Source: a virus. Taken from it: DNA of 61,237 bases. The DNA lies in the IMG/VR virus record IMGVR_UViG_3300042939_000506, positions 1-61,237 of that record; one strand, given 5' to 3'. This document shows positions 24,538 to 34,902 of the stretch, piece after piece. The position numbers were made by a program, and so were the translations under genes. Position 1 is the first letter of the stretch. Each line of letters starts with the position of its first letter. The notes below the pieces were generated by a model. That model was not told the origin of the DNA and ran no database searches. It worked only from the letters and a program-made list of their open reading frames with translations.

Positions 24538-25809
24538 CGGACTTCTGGTGTCGGCGACAGTGACCGAATGAACCGAACTGGGTGTGAACTGTCCAAACGC
24601 CCCGAACACTGAACGGCCCCCGAAACCCCACCCCCGATTACCGGCGAGGGGCTGAGTGATCCGGGTGGGATCGTCCCATTCGATCAACACGGTGCTGCCG
24701 CGCAGCACCCGGTAGGAATACGGAGCACGACCAGGATCAGGGTTATCGTCCCCGCACTGCAACGTCAAAGGGACGCCGACCGCAGGTTTGTCGCAGGGCA
24801 CCCGTTGAACGAGTTCTTCGCCGCTGCCCAGGTTGTACCCCAGATGCAGCCGACCCTTACCGCCCACGTCCACGTCCCACCACGCCATCACATACGCCTT
24901 GTGATCGTTGGAGACCCTTCCGAAAACAATGTCGTCAGCAGATTCGGCAAGGGCGATAGTCTGCAACACGCGAGTTCCGGTGACACGGGTGATGGCCTGA
25001 TACGGCGTCGCGGTCTGTGCGTCGGGAGAGTTGACCCGGAAGCATCGAACGTAGTTGGCCAAAATCCCGGTGCGCGGCCAGACCGCCTCACCGCCCTTGA
25101 CCTCATAGGTTCCGTTGCTGTTGTCGGTGTAGATACGCCACCCAGACCCCAGCGGGCCGTCAGTACGCTCAAAGTCATCGCCACCCACGATGCCGTTGAC
25201 CGGCTTGTTCACCAAAGCGAGAAGCTGAGCGATGGACGTGGCCTGCGAAGCTGTGGTCGCCATGAGCAGCGCGAACTGATCGGTGGCGTCATTGGGGCTG
25301 ATCGTGGTGTCCGGCTTGGTGCCGGTCAGGTTCTGAAACAGCGAGTCCAGAAACGCCTGCCACTCCTCGACCTTGAGGAACTCCTTGATGTTCTCCATCA
25401 GAGCGGCGACGTTCTGTTCCAGTTCGGCGTTGAACGCCGCCAGCTGAGTCCCGATGGAGTCGAATATCTGCTGTGGCCCGTCATTGCCGGTGAGAATCGA
25501 GATCAGCGACTCAAAGAACGCCTGCGGCGAGGACAGGTCCAGGCCGGTGGATTGTTGAATCTGATCGACGATGTTGGACGGCTTGACCGGTCGGCTGACC
25601 GTCGCCGGGGTCAAAATCGGGTCGGAAAGCACCACCTTGCTGCCCGGAGTGGTGGCGATCAGATCGCCGCCCCGACTGTTGAGAACCCAATCCCCGACCC
25701 GCACACTCGACGAGGATTCCAATGTCTCCACCCGCCGTTGAATCTCCCGCGCCCACTCGGCGTCGGTGCGGGGAGCGCGGCCCCGCCGGCTTGGAAGCGT
25801 GCTGCTCAT
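24535..25809 (-). CDS. Minor tail protein with lectin-like domain, 424 aa
   Basis: The N-terminal 200 residues are basic then helical (coiled coil around AFNAELEQNVAALMENIKEF). The C-terminal 210 residues start GDDFERTDGPLGSGWRIY, the same jelly-roll type as in the 20157-20882 product. It is probably a tail-tip adhesin. The start overlaps the preceding stop by four bases. Confidence 0.72.
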   Translation of the reverse strand: MSSTLPSRRGRAPRTDAEWAREIQRRVETLESSSSVRVGDWVLNSRGGDLIATTPGSKVVLSDPILTPATVSRPVKPSNIVDQIQQSTGLDLSSPQAFFESLISILTGNDGPQQIFDSIGTQLAAFNAELEQNVAALMENIKEFLKVEEWQAFLDSLFQNLTGTKPDTTISPNDATDQFALLMATTASQATSIAQLLALVNKPVNGIVGGDDFERTDGPLGSGWRIYTDNSNGTYEVKGGEAVWPRTGILANYVRCFRVNSPDAQTATPYQAITRVTGTRVLQTIALAESADDIVFGRVSNDHKAYVMAWWDVDVGGKGRLHLGYNLGSGEELVQRVPCDKPAVGVPLTLQCGDDNPDPGRAPYSYRVLRGSTVLIEWDDPTRITQPLAGNRGWGFGGRSVFGAFGQFTPSSVHSVTVADTRSP

Positions 25810-26846
25810 TCGTCGCCACCATTCCTCTCGGTCAGTTCCAGCAACTCGGGAGGATCATCGTCGACAGATTCCAGCGTCACCGAAACCGTCGACCCTTCCT
25901 CAACCATCTCCACCTCGACAGAGTTCAACTCCATCAACGACAGCACTCCGAACGCCTCCACAGTCATACGCACAGACGGCACCAACTGATCCACCCCCAA
26001 AGGGGCTTCCGGGTGCAGCCTCGTCCCAGAATCCACCGTCACCGCCTCCCTCAGCGAGGAGCAGTACCGCAAATACTGCCGCGCCGCCCGGTCGGCGTTG
26101 GAAACCCCGAACAGGGAATCCACGTTGACGATGGTCTGCAGGTTCAACGACCCCAACTTGCGTCGGGCGCGGGAACGGTCATCAGCACCCCGCACCAGCA
26201 CATCGTTGTAGGTACGGGCACCGTCGCGCACCAGCGACAACCCGTCATCAAGAAAATCGTGCTCACCCAGCGCGGCCAGCGGAGTTCTCGGCGCAGGCCC
26301 CAGAACCGGTGTTCCGGCCACCACCGTCCAGGTCAACCCCAACCCGACCAGAGTGTCGAAAATGCTGTCCAGCATCGCCGCGTCAGCTTGAGTGTCGAAA
26401 TTGAACCGGTCAGCCAGCGGGTCCAGTCGCATCACCGGAGTGCTGGACAGACGATGGTTCTCCATCATCGCCACCCACAACTCTCGGGCGATCTCACCTG
26501 GATCGGAGGACTCCCACTGCTTGCTCACCGGGCAGCGGGTGCGGCTCAGCAGAGCCGCCTCATCCCGCGCCGAAACGGTCAACCGGTTACGGGTGTAGGT
26601 GGCCTTCTGCACCGGCCCCCGCCAGTACAGCACCGTCCCGGTGTCGTCCCACACGCTGATCCAGTGCAGCCACGGCAGCACGTCGGGCATCCCGTCGACC
26701 ACCGCCACCTCAACCTCGCAGCGCGACACCTCCGACACTTCCCGGTTCCACGTCAACTCCACAATCTCCGATGGCAGGTACTGATACAGCGGAACACCGG
26801 CAGCGGTGTGCAACGCCACCACCTGGCCGGGAGTTATCAGCATCAC
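25806..26846 (-). CDS. Minor tail protein, Gp37-like (tail hub)
   Basis: A 346-residue protein resembling siphovirus Gp37/ReqiPepy6-like tail proteins: an N-terminal beta barrel (LYQYLPSEIVELTWNREVS), a WISVWDDTGTVLYWRG strand pair and a long second domain with TYNDVLVRG. Such proteins form part of the tail hub below the tape measure. It lies third downstream of the tape measure gene, as expected. Start GTG 26846, GTGA overlap. Confidence 0.75.
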   Translation of the reverse strand: MMLITPGQVVALHTAAGVPLYQYLPSEIVELTWNREVSEVSRCEVEVAVVDGMPDVLPWLHWISVWDDTGTVLYWRGPVQKATYTRNRLTVSARDEAALLSRTRCPVSKQWESSDPGEIARELWVAMMENHRLSSTPVMRLDPLADRFNFDTQADAAMLDSIFDTLVGLGLTWTVVAGTPVLGPAPRTPLAALGEHDFLDDGLSLVRDGARTYNDVLVRGADDRSRARRKLGSLNLQTIVNVDSLFGVSNADRAARQYLRYCSSLREAVTVDSGTRLHPEAPLGVDQLVPSVRMTVEAFGVLSLMELNSVEVEMVEEGSTVSVTLESVDDDPPELLELTERNGGDE

Positions 26847-28249
26847 GCCTCCCGGTCATGCAGCACCATCGACACCGAGAACTGCGTTCCCGGCGCAGTG
26901 TGCACCACGAAGTCCCAGCAGTCCTGCCGGTCAATCACCGGAGGTCTCCACGGCCCCCCAGTCGGAGTCCCCACCATCCCCACCGGGCGGCGGCGCAGAT
27001 TGTCATACACGCACCAGTACCGACCGCTGATCCCGTCCAAGGTCAGCGTTGTTTCCGGCGGCAACCCCGACACCTGCAACGGAAACCGGGTGGTTTCGCA
27101 GCGAATGTCCTCCGCGCAGGGACGCCAGAACGCCTGCAAACTCACCGGATCAGTGCCGGTGTTGGTGATCGTCACACTGACCGCGGTGTCCCGGCACCTA
27201 AACGGCGCATCCATCGTGGGAACCCGGAACCGGTGCTTGAGCAGACCGCCCACCGGCATACACCCGCCGCACACAGGCGGCGGGGTGGTGATCCGCTCGA
27301 TCTCCTCGGGCACACATTCGGTGGAGAACAGCACCGGCATGTTGTCGCACCACACCGGTTTCTCGCAGCCGGCGGCGTGAACCCAGTTGATCGGCAGTTC
27401 GGTGATCTCATCCCAATCCACGTCAGCGGGGTAGGCGGGAAGATAGGAGTACGGCGACAGCGACTCCATTTCCCAGGACACCTTATAGACGGTGGACTGC
27501 TGGTGGGCACGGCTGTTACCGAAGTACTCCTGTATCTCCGGGGCTTTGGTCAACACCACCCGGTGCAGCTGACGAACCAGAGAATCCGGGTCGGCGGCAC
27601 TGAACTCGGGGTGAGCGTTCAGATAGGTCAGCGTCGCCCCGTCCACACTCGCGGCCTCCCGCAACCGGCAGGTCAGCCAGTTCAGGCCGTGCTGCAGCCC
27701 GGCACCGGTACACCCGACCAGCAACGCCTCAAAGGTCACGGTGCGGGAAGTGTCACGGTGAATCCCCGCCACCGCCCCCGACCCCACCGCCTGAGTGATA
27801 GCTCGCTCAACCGGAGTGGTGTCCAGACCGGTCACCTTGGTCACCCACAGGCCGTGGAACTCCCCCGACTCCGGTACCTCCACGCTGTGCCACGGCGCAA
27901 GCTCAGGCCGGTACAGCGGATCTTTCAGCCACTGCCGCAACCCGGTCCAGGTGTCGTCGTAGCTCACCGTGGCGGTGCATCGGCAGGGCGGTGTCGGCTC
28001 CCAACACTGACCGACCTCCATCAGGCCCGGCCCGAACCGGCGTGACCCTCGGGGCGGGGAGTACAGATCATCCCCGGCAGTTCCGGCAGGAATGGTCGCC
28101 AGGCCGGGCTGCGCGAACACCAGTGAGCAGTCCTGGGTCCCGAACACCTCGGCGTCAGTGCTGGGAGTGACCCGACCCAGATGTGTGGCCAGCCGGGACG
28201 AGTTGGCAAACTCCTCACCGTTGAGGGCGAAGTATCCGCGGAAAGTCAT
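26843..28249 (-). CDS. Minor tail protein, distal-tail-like, 468 aa
   Basis: The first gene after the tape measure, where the distal tail (Dit-type) protein usually lies. It opens MTFRGYFALNGEEFANSSR, typical of actinophage minor tail proteins at this position, and has many cysteines in its C-terminal half (VCGGC, CRCT). An AAGGA site lies five bases before the ATG. Confidence 0.8.
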   Translation of the reverse strand: MTFRGYFALNGEEFANSSRLATHLGRVTPSTDAEVFGTQDCSLVFAQPGLATIPAGTAGDDLYSPPRGSRRFGPGLMEVGQCWEPTPPCRCTATVSYDDTWTGLRQWLKDPLYRPELAPWHSVEVPESGEFHGLWVTKVTGLDTTPVERAITQAVGSGAVAGIHRDTSRTVTFEALLVGCTGAGLQHGLNWLTCRLREAASVDGATLTYLNAHPEFSAADPDSLVRQLHRVVLTKAPEIQEYFGNSRAHQQSTVYKVSWEMESLSPYSYLPAYPADVDWDEITELPINWVHAAGCEKPVWCDNMPVLFSTECVPEEIERITTPPPVCGGCMPVGGLLKHRFRVPTMDAPFRCRDTAVSVTITNTGTDPVSLQAFWRPCAEDIRCETTRFPLQVSGLPPETTLTLDGISGRYWCVYDNLRRRPVGMVGTPTGGPWRPPVIDRQDCWDFVVHTAPGTQFSVSMVLHDREA

Positions 28250-28257
28250 CGCTGTCC

Positions 28258-31200
28258 TTAGCTCATCAGGGCAAGAAGCCGGTCATGGACAATCCTGCCG
28301 CCCTGCTCGTTTCCGGTCACCGTGAACGGCGCGTGGATGGTTGTGGTGGACGTTGCTCCGGTGGACACCCGACCGGTGGTCAGCGCATCCACCAGACGGT
28401 CAAAGCTGGCGGTCTGAGCCGGGGACAGCACCCGCTCCGGTTTCACGGTGGCTTTCGGCATCAGGCCGGTGCCCCGCGCCACCCCACCCTGATCGAACTT
28501 CATGCCGGGGAACATTCCGGCGAGCACATCGGTGATGGAGGCCAGCACGGCGGAGAACCCGCCCAGAATCCCCGAGAACCCTGCGGTGATCGGGTCGAAC
28601 AGCCGCGCCAACCCCACACCGCCGAACAGGTCGGTGGTCATTCCCGGCAGGTAGGACTGCAACAGTTCACCGATGCCCTGGAACGCCACACTGAACGCCG
28701 CCTGGCCGATCTGCCCCCACACCTCGGCGGCGATGTCCATGGCTGCGTTACCGCCTGCAGTGACCGCATTGCCCACGATGCCGCCGACGATGGAGCCGCC
28801 GGGGAACGCGGCTCCCAGACCAGCCGACAACGCACCCTCACCGGCCTGCAGCAGCGCACTTCCGATGGCCTTGCCAATCGGAATGATGACCTTCTCGATG
28901 ATGTACTTGACCAGCGCGTCGAGCACCAGGCGCAGAATCTTGATGCGTTCGTCGGCGGCGGTCTGAGCACTGGACGTGGAGCGGTCCATCAGACCGGAGG
29001 TGTCGTTACGCAGCCGCCCGGACGCCTCAAACGCCAGGAACTCTCCCCGGAAGTCGCGGAACTCGCCGCTGATCTCGTTGAGAGTGTCACGGGCCTCGAC
29101 GTTGACGCCCAGCACCTTGAGTAGCACACCGATGAGCAGATTGACGATGGCCCCCAGAATCGGGACCTGCGCCACCCCGAAGAACTCGGCACCGACGGTG
29201 GAGGACACGTCCACCCCACCGCCGGTCGCCATGTACCGGACCCCGCCGCTGTTGAGCAGACCGGCCCGGAATCTCTGCATCCCCCCGAACCCGCCCATGG
29301 CGGCGACCTCATTGCGGGTCATCACCCACTCGCCGGGCATCAGCATCGCCGGAACGGAGTCCTTGCCCGGAGTTCCTCCGGTCACTCCACCGCCGCTGGC
29401 GAACCCGGCGACACCAATCACCCCGGCAGCTGCGCTGAGCACCCCACCGACCCCGTTGTTGACTATCGCCCCGCCGCCGCTGCTGTCCCCACTCTTGGGC
29501 AGCGCGGCGACAACCGCCTGAGCGATGATCGGCCCTGCAGACTGGCCGATCCCCTGCCCGATCTTGGTGACAACTTCGCTGGATAGTCCTTCGATGCCGC
29601 CACTGACGCCTGACTCCAAAGTCGGTTCAAGAATGTCGCTGCCCAGCCGTTTGGAAATCTGGTTGAGCACCGACATGACCTGCTCGTGACGGGCCTTGTC
29701 AGCTTGATCCTCGTTGGTTGTCGTGCGGTCCACCAACGCGGAAGTGTTCGACATGATCTGCCCGTTGGCGGTCATCGTCTGCGTGCCCTGCATGATGTTT
29801 TGCGCGGATTGACCGCCGCCCTGACGGGTGAAGTCGGGGACATTGAGACCGGCCATCGCCGCCAACGCCATCGGGTTCTGCTGCTGAATCAACGTCTGGT
29901 AGGGGGTGGACGGCGCGGTCGGTGTCATCTGCTGCGGGAATATCCCGTCAGCAAGACCGCCGACGACGTTGCCCATCAGACCGCCCATCAGCCCTTGAAC
30001 GTCGGCTTGCGTGCCGCCGGCCCCCAGGATCATGTTCCCGAGGATCTTGGTGGGATGCCCGAACGGCAGGTCGTCCAAGCTCATTTCCTTGGCACGACCT
30101 CTGTCGAAGTCCAGCTCGTTCCATTTGCCGGTCTGAGCTTCCCGCAGCCGGGCCTGCTTCTGCGCCCGCTCGCCGGTCGGTCGCATTATTTCGTCCAGCT
30201 TGGCCATCGTGTCGTTGACCTTCTCCTGCAGGTCAACGTGAGCTTCGGTGCCTTCAATGGAGTTCTTGAGAGCTTCGTTGTAGACCGCCAGATCGCTCTG
30301 CAGCCGCTGAACCTCTTTACCGAGACTGATGAGGTCGTCGGTGGCCCTCATCACCGCTTCGTTGTCGATCTGGGTGTAGCCGTAGGTTCCCAGCGTCGGG
30401 TCCTGCATGATCGGGGTGTTCTGGGCGTAGATGTTGTCCTTCATCGACTTGGGCATGGCGGTGCCCAGCACCGCCTGCAGGAACGGTCCCTGCATGGCGT
30501 CGGTGACGGCGACGTGAACGTGATTGCGGTGGGCAGTAGCGCCGTAGTAGCTGTTGGCGTTAACGGGCTGGCCCTTCTTGATGCCGAACCCACCCATGTC
30601 GTCGTTGTAGATCAGTTCCTCGATGTAGGGCATGTAGTTGCGGTAAAGCATCTCGGCGAACGCCCGCATCTGCGGAGTCGAGTCGCTGCCGTTGGACACA
30701 TCGACAGCGTTGCCGGTCGAATGATGACTCGTGGTTTCCCATTCGCGCCCGTACAAGCCTCCTTGCGGAGTGACCTGCAGCCCATAAGCCGTTGACAAAG
30801 CCCCGATCACGTCGAGGGCGTCCTTGGCCCCGTTCGCGTCAGGAATCGCCGCCGGGTTGAACGCGACCGCAGGAGCCGCCGCTGTGGCCCCGTACCCGGC
30901 TTCCGCGGGAAGCGGAAGCCCGGTCATCGGATACCCGGTGCCGGTCGGCATGTTGGTGACGTTGACGTTCAGGTCAGGTCGTCCCGGCCACCCCGGCTGG
31001 TTCTGCACACCACCCATGTCGGCGAACGGGTCGAACACCGGGGCACTTTCCAGGCCGACCTTCTGCCGGGCCTGGTCGATGAGATCCGCAGCCGTGAGTT
31101 CCTTCGGTTCCTTCGGCTTGGGAAGTTTGTTGCCGCGCTCATCCACAGGACTGGGCGGCACCGGAAGGGGGTTCCAGTTCCCCCACGGAGTCGCCGCGTC

Positions 31201-33714
31201 AGAGGGAGGCGTCCAGGGCGGCAACCACCCAGGAGCGTCTATCGCCCCCGCCCCTGTCGGCGGTACCACCGGGGTCAACCCCATGGTGGACCCGTCCACC
31301 GGAATACCTGTGGGTAAAGGACCTGGCTTGGGAAGTTCGGTGACCTCGACCGGAAGTGGTGAGGTCGGGGTGATCGGACCCAACCCGGCTGTCAGCGGCC
31401 CCGACAAATTGTCGGGCTGCGACTTGGGGGCCAAACTGTCCTCGGGAGTGAGAGCCGCTGAACTCTGCGGCTGAGAGCCCGGCAACGGGATGATGTCGGC
31501 AGGGTTGACCGGAACGATGATGTCTTTCAGCGCCCCCTGCAACATCGGATCATCGCTGGCTGACGGTGGAGCGATTCCGTACCGCTCCATGTTCTCTGAA
31601 GTAGCCCAGTCCCCCATGATGGGCACACCGTCCCAGGCGGCATTACCGCCAGGACCGCCAAACAACTCAGCTTTGGTGTCCCCCAAACGCTCCAAAACGC
31701 TCAGGTCCTGACCGTCAAGCTGTTTGGCGATCTTGCTGCCCAGCCACGTCCCGCCGGCAACCAGACCGGCGATAGCGGTGATGGGGAAGAACGCCGCCTT
31801 GATCGCCAACCCCAGCTTCGCCAACGGACCTGCGGCGAACGCCGCCATCGCTGAGGCCATCGCCACCAGGCCGGTACGCACCGCCTGCGGTATCAAAAAC
31901 GCCAGCAGCCCACGAACGACACCGAGAGCGGTGGTCAGAGCCGCTACACCGGAAATGACTTTCCACGCCAGGAAAGCGCCGACCACGGCCTCGATACCGA
32001 ACGGAAGCGCCTCAATGGTCTTGGCGATGAAAGTTAACGCGCTGATAAGTATCGGCAACACCTGCTCGGCTACCGGGGCCAACGCGGCTATAGCCTCACC
32101 GAACGCCCAAGCCAGACCGCCGAGAATCCTCAGGGTGTTGATGCCCTCCCGAATCCACTCAACGATCTTGCCGTTCTCAGAGTTCTTCTTCACGAAATCC
32201 GAGAACTTCTGAGTGATCTTGACCAGCCAGTTGCCGAACTCAGGGAGCAGCTGCGAACCCGTGGCCATCAGCGTGGTGATCGCGTTGACGAACGGGCCTG
32301 CAGCCGGGGCCAGGTTCTTGAACATCTGAACGGTGTTGGCCAGCAGCGTGTTGATGCTTCCCATCGTTTCCGGGGTCAACAACTGCTGAGCGACGTTGCT
32401 CATCACCTGGTTCATCTGCGCGGCGATGCCGGTCATGCCCTGCTGCAGCATCGGTAGGTAGGACTGCACCACTGCGGTGAACATCTGCGGGGCGTCCTTG
32501 AACAACGCCTGTTGAATGGACTGTTGGAACTCCTTGAACTGCGGCCCCATCTGCTGCAACGCCAACGCTGCCTGCTGCGCGTTCGGGGCGAGCTTCTGAA
32601 TCAGCTCGTCGAACTTGTCCAGATCGCCGTCAATCAGCGCACTGACAGTATCGGAGAACCCCATCGTGCCCAGCTTCAAGGTCTGCATCGCCACAGTCGC
32701 CGCGCCGATACCCGCCGGGAGCACCCACAACGCTTTGGACAGCGACCCCAACGCCCCGACCAGGCTGACGGTTGCCAGCGACATGATCGCCACCGCTTCA
32801 GTGGACACGTTCAGCGACAGCCCGGTCACTGACCGCAGAATCTCCCCAGGGACGCCGCGTATTCGTTGGGCCTCGTCCAGTGACTTTTTAAGCTGGCGTT
32901 CCCGCTCCTTCTCCGCTTGCTTGGCGGCGCGTTCAGCGTCCTTGGCCTGACGTTTCGCTGACGCTTCTGCTTCCCGCTCTCGCTTCTTGATCTCGCGGAC
33001 GGACTCGGTGGTTTTATTCTTTTCCTCGCGGATAAAGTCATTGGCTGCCCGCATCAACTCGGAGGATTCATCCCGCAACCCACTGATTACTGTTTTGCGG
33101 TATTTCTCCAGCTGCGCGTTGCGCTGATCCATGGCGTTGGCGTGCTGCTGCTCGCGTAACGCCTCTTTGGTGGCTATCTGATCTCTGAGAGTTTTGATCC
33201 GTTTGAGGGCTTTGGCGTAGTCGGATTCCTCTTTGGTCAGCGCCTTGGCGATTGCCTGCTGTTCTTCCAGCAGCGCGTTACGTTCTTCGGTCAACCGGGC
33301 GATAGTTCTCTCGCGGGTAGCCCGCCGCAAGCTGGTGTCCTTACGAGCGATCTGCGTGTCCAAATCGCTGATGCGTTCCTGTGCTCTGCTTTGCCGTTCC
33401 AGGGACCTGGCGGTTTCCTCGGTGGCCTCCTGCATTTCCTGCTGCTGTTCGGCCAGCTTCCGCATCGTGTTCTCAAACGGCTTGGACTGCTTCTCAACGA
33501 TCTCCACCTGATCGGCGAAAATGTCCAGATCAGCGTTGGCGATCTGCTTGATCGCATAGCCGATAGCGTCGATCTGCTTGTTGACGTTCTTGAGCCGCGG
33601 CTCAGCCCCTTTCCACAGATCATCGGAAAGGACCTTGCGAACCTTTTCAAGGTCGACCTGGTTGAGCTTGATGTCAGCTTCAACCGAGACCTTCCCGACG
33701 TTAGGTGAGGGCAC
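28258..33714 (-). CDS. Tape measure protein with M15-like peptidase domain
   Basis: An 1818-residue protein that sets tail length. The N-terminal 300 residues are highly charged coiled coil (KDAERAAKQAEKERERQLKK). Several hydrophobic segments follow (about 305-345 and 545-700), then proline-rich spacers. Around residues 995-1065 is an embedded D-Ala-D-Ala peptidase-like domain with HHSTGNAVDVS and HRNHVHVAV, giving His/Asp/His metal ligands. It would open peptidoglycan during injection. The GTG start has no ribosome binding site; TAACCT lies six bases upstream. Confidence 0.93.
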   Translation of the reverse strand: MPSPNVGKVSVEADIKLNQVDLEKVRKVLSDDLWKGAEPRLKNVNKQIDAIGYAIKQIANADLDIFADQVEIVEKQSKPFENTMRKLAEQQQEMQEATEETARSLERQSRAQERISDLDTQIARKDTSLRRATRERTIARLTEERNALLEEQQAIAKALTKEESDYAKALKRIKTLRDQIATKEALREQQHANAMDQRNAQLEKYRKTVISGLRDESSELMRAANDFIREEKNKTTESVREIKKREREAEASAKRQAKDAERAAKQAEKERERQLKKSLDEAQRIRGVPGEILRSVTGLSLNVSTEAVAIMSLATVSLVGALGSLSKALWVLPAGIGAATVAMQTLKLGTMGFSDTVSALIDGDLDKFDELIQKLAPNAQQAALALQQMGPQFKEFQQSIQQALFKDAPQMFTAVVQSYLPMLQQGMTGIAAQMNQVMSNVAQQLLTPETMGSINTLLANTVQMFKNLAPAAGPFVNAITTLMATGSQLLPEFGNWLVKITQKFSDFVKKNSENGKIVEWIREGINTLRILGGLAWAFGEAIAALAPVAEQVLPILISALTFIAKTIEALPFGIEAVVGAFLAWKVISGVAALTTALGVVRGLLAFLIPQAVRTGLVAMASAMAAFAAGPLAKLGLAIKAAFFPITAIAGLVAGGTWLGSKIAKQLDGQDLSVLERLGDTKAELFGGPGGNAAWDGVPIMGDWATSENMERYGIAPPSASDDPMLQGALKDIIVPVNPADIIPLPGSQPQSSAALTPEDSLAPKSQPDNLSGPLTAGLGPITPTSPLPVEVTELPKPGPLPTGIPVDGSTMGLTPVVPPTGAGAIDAPGWLPPWTPPSDAATPWGNWNPLPVPPSPVDERGNKLPKPKEPKELTAADLIDQARQKVGLESAPVFDPFADMGGVQNQPGWPGRPDLNVNVTNMPTGTGYPMTGLPLPAEAGYGATAAAPAVAFNPAAIPDANGAKDALDVIGALSTAYGLQVTPQGGLYGREWETTSHHSTGNAVDVSNGSDSTPQMRAFAEMLYRNYMPYIEELIYNDDMGGFGIKKGQPVNANSYYGATAHRNHVHVAVTDAMQGPFLQAVLGTAMPKSMKDNIYAQNTPIMQDPTLGTYGYTQIDNEAVMRATDDLISLGKEVQRLQSDLAVYNEALKNSIEGTEAHVDLQEKVNDTMAKLDEIMRPTGERAQKQARLREAQTGKWNELDFDRGRAKEMSLDDLPFGHPTKILGNMILGAGGTQADVQGLMGGLMGNVVGGLADGIFPQQMTPTAPSTPYQTLIQQQNPMALAAMAGLNVPDFTRQGGGQSAQNIMQGTQTMTANGQIMSNTSALVDRTTTNEDQADKARHEQVMSVLNQISKRLGSDILEPTLESGVSGGIEGLSSEVVTKIGQGIGQSAGPIIAQAVVAALPKSGDSSGGGAIVNNGVGGVLSAAAGVIGVAGFASGGGVTGGTPGKDSVPAMLMPGEWVMTRNEVAAMGGFGGMQRFRAGLLNSGGVRYMATGGGVDVSSTVGAEFFGVAQVPILGAIVNLLIGVLLKVLGVNVEARDTLNEISGEFRDFRGEFLAFEASGRLRNDTSGLMDRSTSSAQTAADERIKILRLVLDALVKYIIEKVIIPIGKAIGSALLQAGEGALSAGLGAAFPGGSIVGGIVGNAVTAGGNAAMDIAAEVWGQIGQAAFSVAFQGIGELLQSYLPGMTTDLFGGVGLARLFDPITAGFSGILGGFSAVLASITDVLAGMFPGMKFDQGGVARGTGLMPKATVKPERVLSPAQTASFDRLVDALTTGRVSTGATSTTTIHAPFTVTGNEQGGRIVHDRLLALMS

Positions 33715-33720
33715 GCGGAA

Positions 33721-33726
33721 AGGTTA
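33721..33726 (-). promoter_or_regulatory. -10 box TAACCT of tape measure gene
   Basis: TAACCT ends six bases before GTG 33714. The whole 28-base interval 33715-33742 resembles the intervals before the portal gene (47839-47866) and before the protease gene (45966-45993). Confidence 0.5.
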
Positions 33727-33739
33727 TCGACGGGGAGTG

Positions 33740-34135
33740 CTACTCCTCAGTCGTGACAGCGTTGGTTGTCAGCAAAACGATCTCCCGCATCAGCAGACCG
33801 AGAGTTTCGCTGTCGTAGTCGGTGTCATCACCGTCCATGAGCCGCTGCATCACCCGACCGTAGGAATCCGGGCCGATGTGTTCAACGATGAACAGGCCGG
33901 TCATGTCGTTCTTGACCTCGGTGCTCACGTATTTCGACGAGGCCAGCGAGAACCCGGCCAACGCCTGCTGGGTGGGGGCGCGCACCGCCAGGTTGTCCCC
34001 GGCGAAGTTGATCCGATCATGCTCCCAGTCGGGGTCCAGTTCGTATTCGGGGGAGGTTTCGTCGTTGGTGGCGGGAAGGTTGTCCGGCGTGTCGTCAACG
34101 GTTTCGGACTTGGTGCCGGCGGGGGATTTCGACAT
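33740..34135 (-). CDS. Tail assembly chaperone
   Basis: A 131-residue acidic protein directly before the tape measure, the standard place for the chaperone that guides tail tube assembly. The sequence (INFAGDNLAVRAPTQQALAG, then SETLGLLMREIVLL) matches the compact helical type of mycobacteriophages. ATG 34135 has GAAAGG upstream. No second frame extends through the 25-base gap, so the usual frameshifted longer form appears absent. Confidence 0.75.
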   Translation of the reverse strand: MSKSPAGTKSETVDDTPDNLPATNDETSPEYELDPDWEHDRINFAGDNLAVRAPTQQALAGFSLASSKYVSTEVKNDMTGLFIVEHIGPDSYGRVMQRLMDGDDTDYDSETLGLLMREIVLLTTNAVTTEE

Positions 34136-34167
34136 GGGGGACCTTTCGGATCGGGGCACAATACAGA

Positions 34168-34902
34168 CTATCGCAGGATTCCTCGACTGCTGATAGCACG
34201 CCGCCGACGGCCCGGAGGAATCATCACTCTGCCGCCGTACTTGGCGACCATCACCGCTGCGGCCCTGTTCAAGAACGGGTTACCGTCCTGGCCGGGGTGA
34301 TCGACATAGGGGACCACCACACTGCGGCCACGAATATCCCCGACACCCCACCGGGCCTTGGTGGTGCGGTATCCCCACATACCGTCCTCTTTGCGATAGC
34401 TGGACAGCGTGGCTTTGCGGTTATTGCTCTTACGCATGTGCGTCTTGGCATCTTCAATGCCGTTGAAGGTGTGGGTCTCGTAGGTCACGATACGGCCCCG
34501 TCGATACTTCCAGTCAAAAGACAGCGCGTTGGCTTTCTTCGCCTGAATCGGGTGCGGTTCGGTGCCCTCATGGACATACCGGGCGTAAGGGGCGATACGG
34601 GAACCGGCGGTGACCGTACCGGAGATACGCCGCCCACCGGGCAGATCCTTGATGGGCTGCGCGTGAATCGACCGCATCAGGCTGCCTTTTCGGCGTGGGC
34701 CGCGAGGACCGCCCCCGGAATACTTTCGGTGATCTTTGGCGACGATCCTGCGCGACACCCGCTCAATGCTCTTGAGCATCTTGCGAAGCTCACGCCGGAA
34801 CAGCGGCGAGCACTTCACCGAAAACTGGCCGTACTCGTCCAGCTGGGTGGACAGCGAGTATTGCAGATTGTTCAGACGACGCTCACGCCTCGTCGTCGAC
34901 AC
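34168..34902 (-). CDS. HK97 gp10-like tail completion / connector protein
   Basis: A 244-residue basic protein from GTG 34902 (GAGGA five bases upstream), overlapping the previous gene by 20 bases. It has the gp10-type hallmarks of an arginine-rich helical start, then ARYVHEGTEPHPI and later VDHPGQDGNPFLNRA. Such proteins join the connector to the tail. Position between head-tail genes and the tail chaperone agrees. Confidence 0.75.
   Translation of the reverse strand: MSTTRRERRLNNLQYSLSTQLDEYGQFSVKCSPLFRRELRKMLKSIERVSRRIVAKDHRKYSGGGPRGPRRKGSLMRSIHAQPIKDLPGGRRISGTVTAGSRIAPYARYVHEGTEPHPIQAKKANALSFDWKYRRGRIVTYETHTFNGIEDAKTHMRKSNNRKATLSSYRKEDGMWGYRTTKARWGVGDIRGRSVVVPYVDHPGQDGNPFLNRAAAVMVAKYGGRVMIPPGRRRRAISSRGILR

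Noticed and set aside
33714-34135. Programmed frameshift in the tail assembly chaperone
   Set aside because: Only 25 bases separate it from the tape measure gene, and no second frame continues with protein-like composition.
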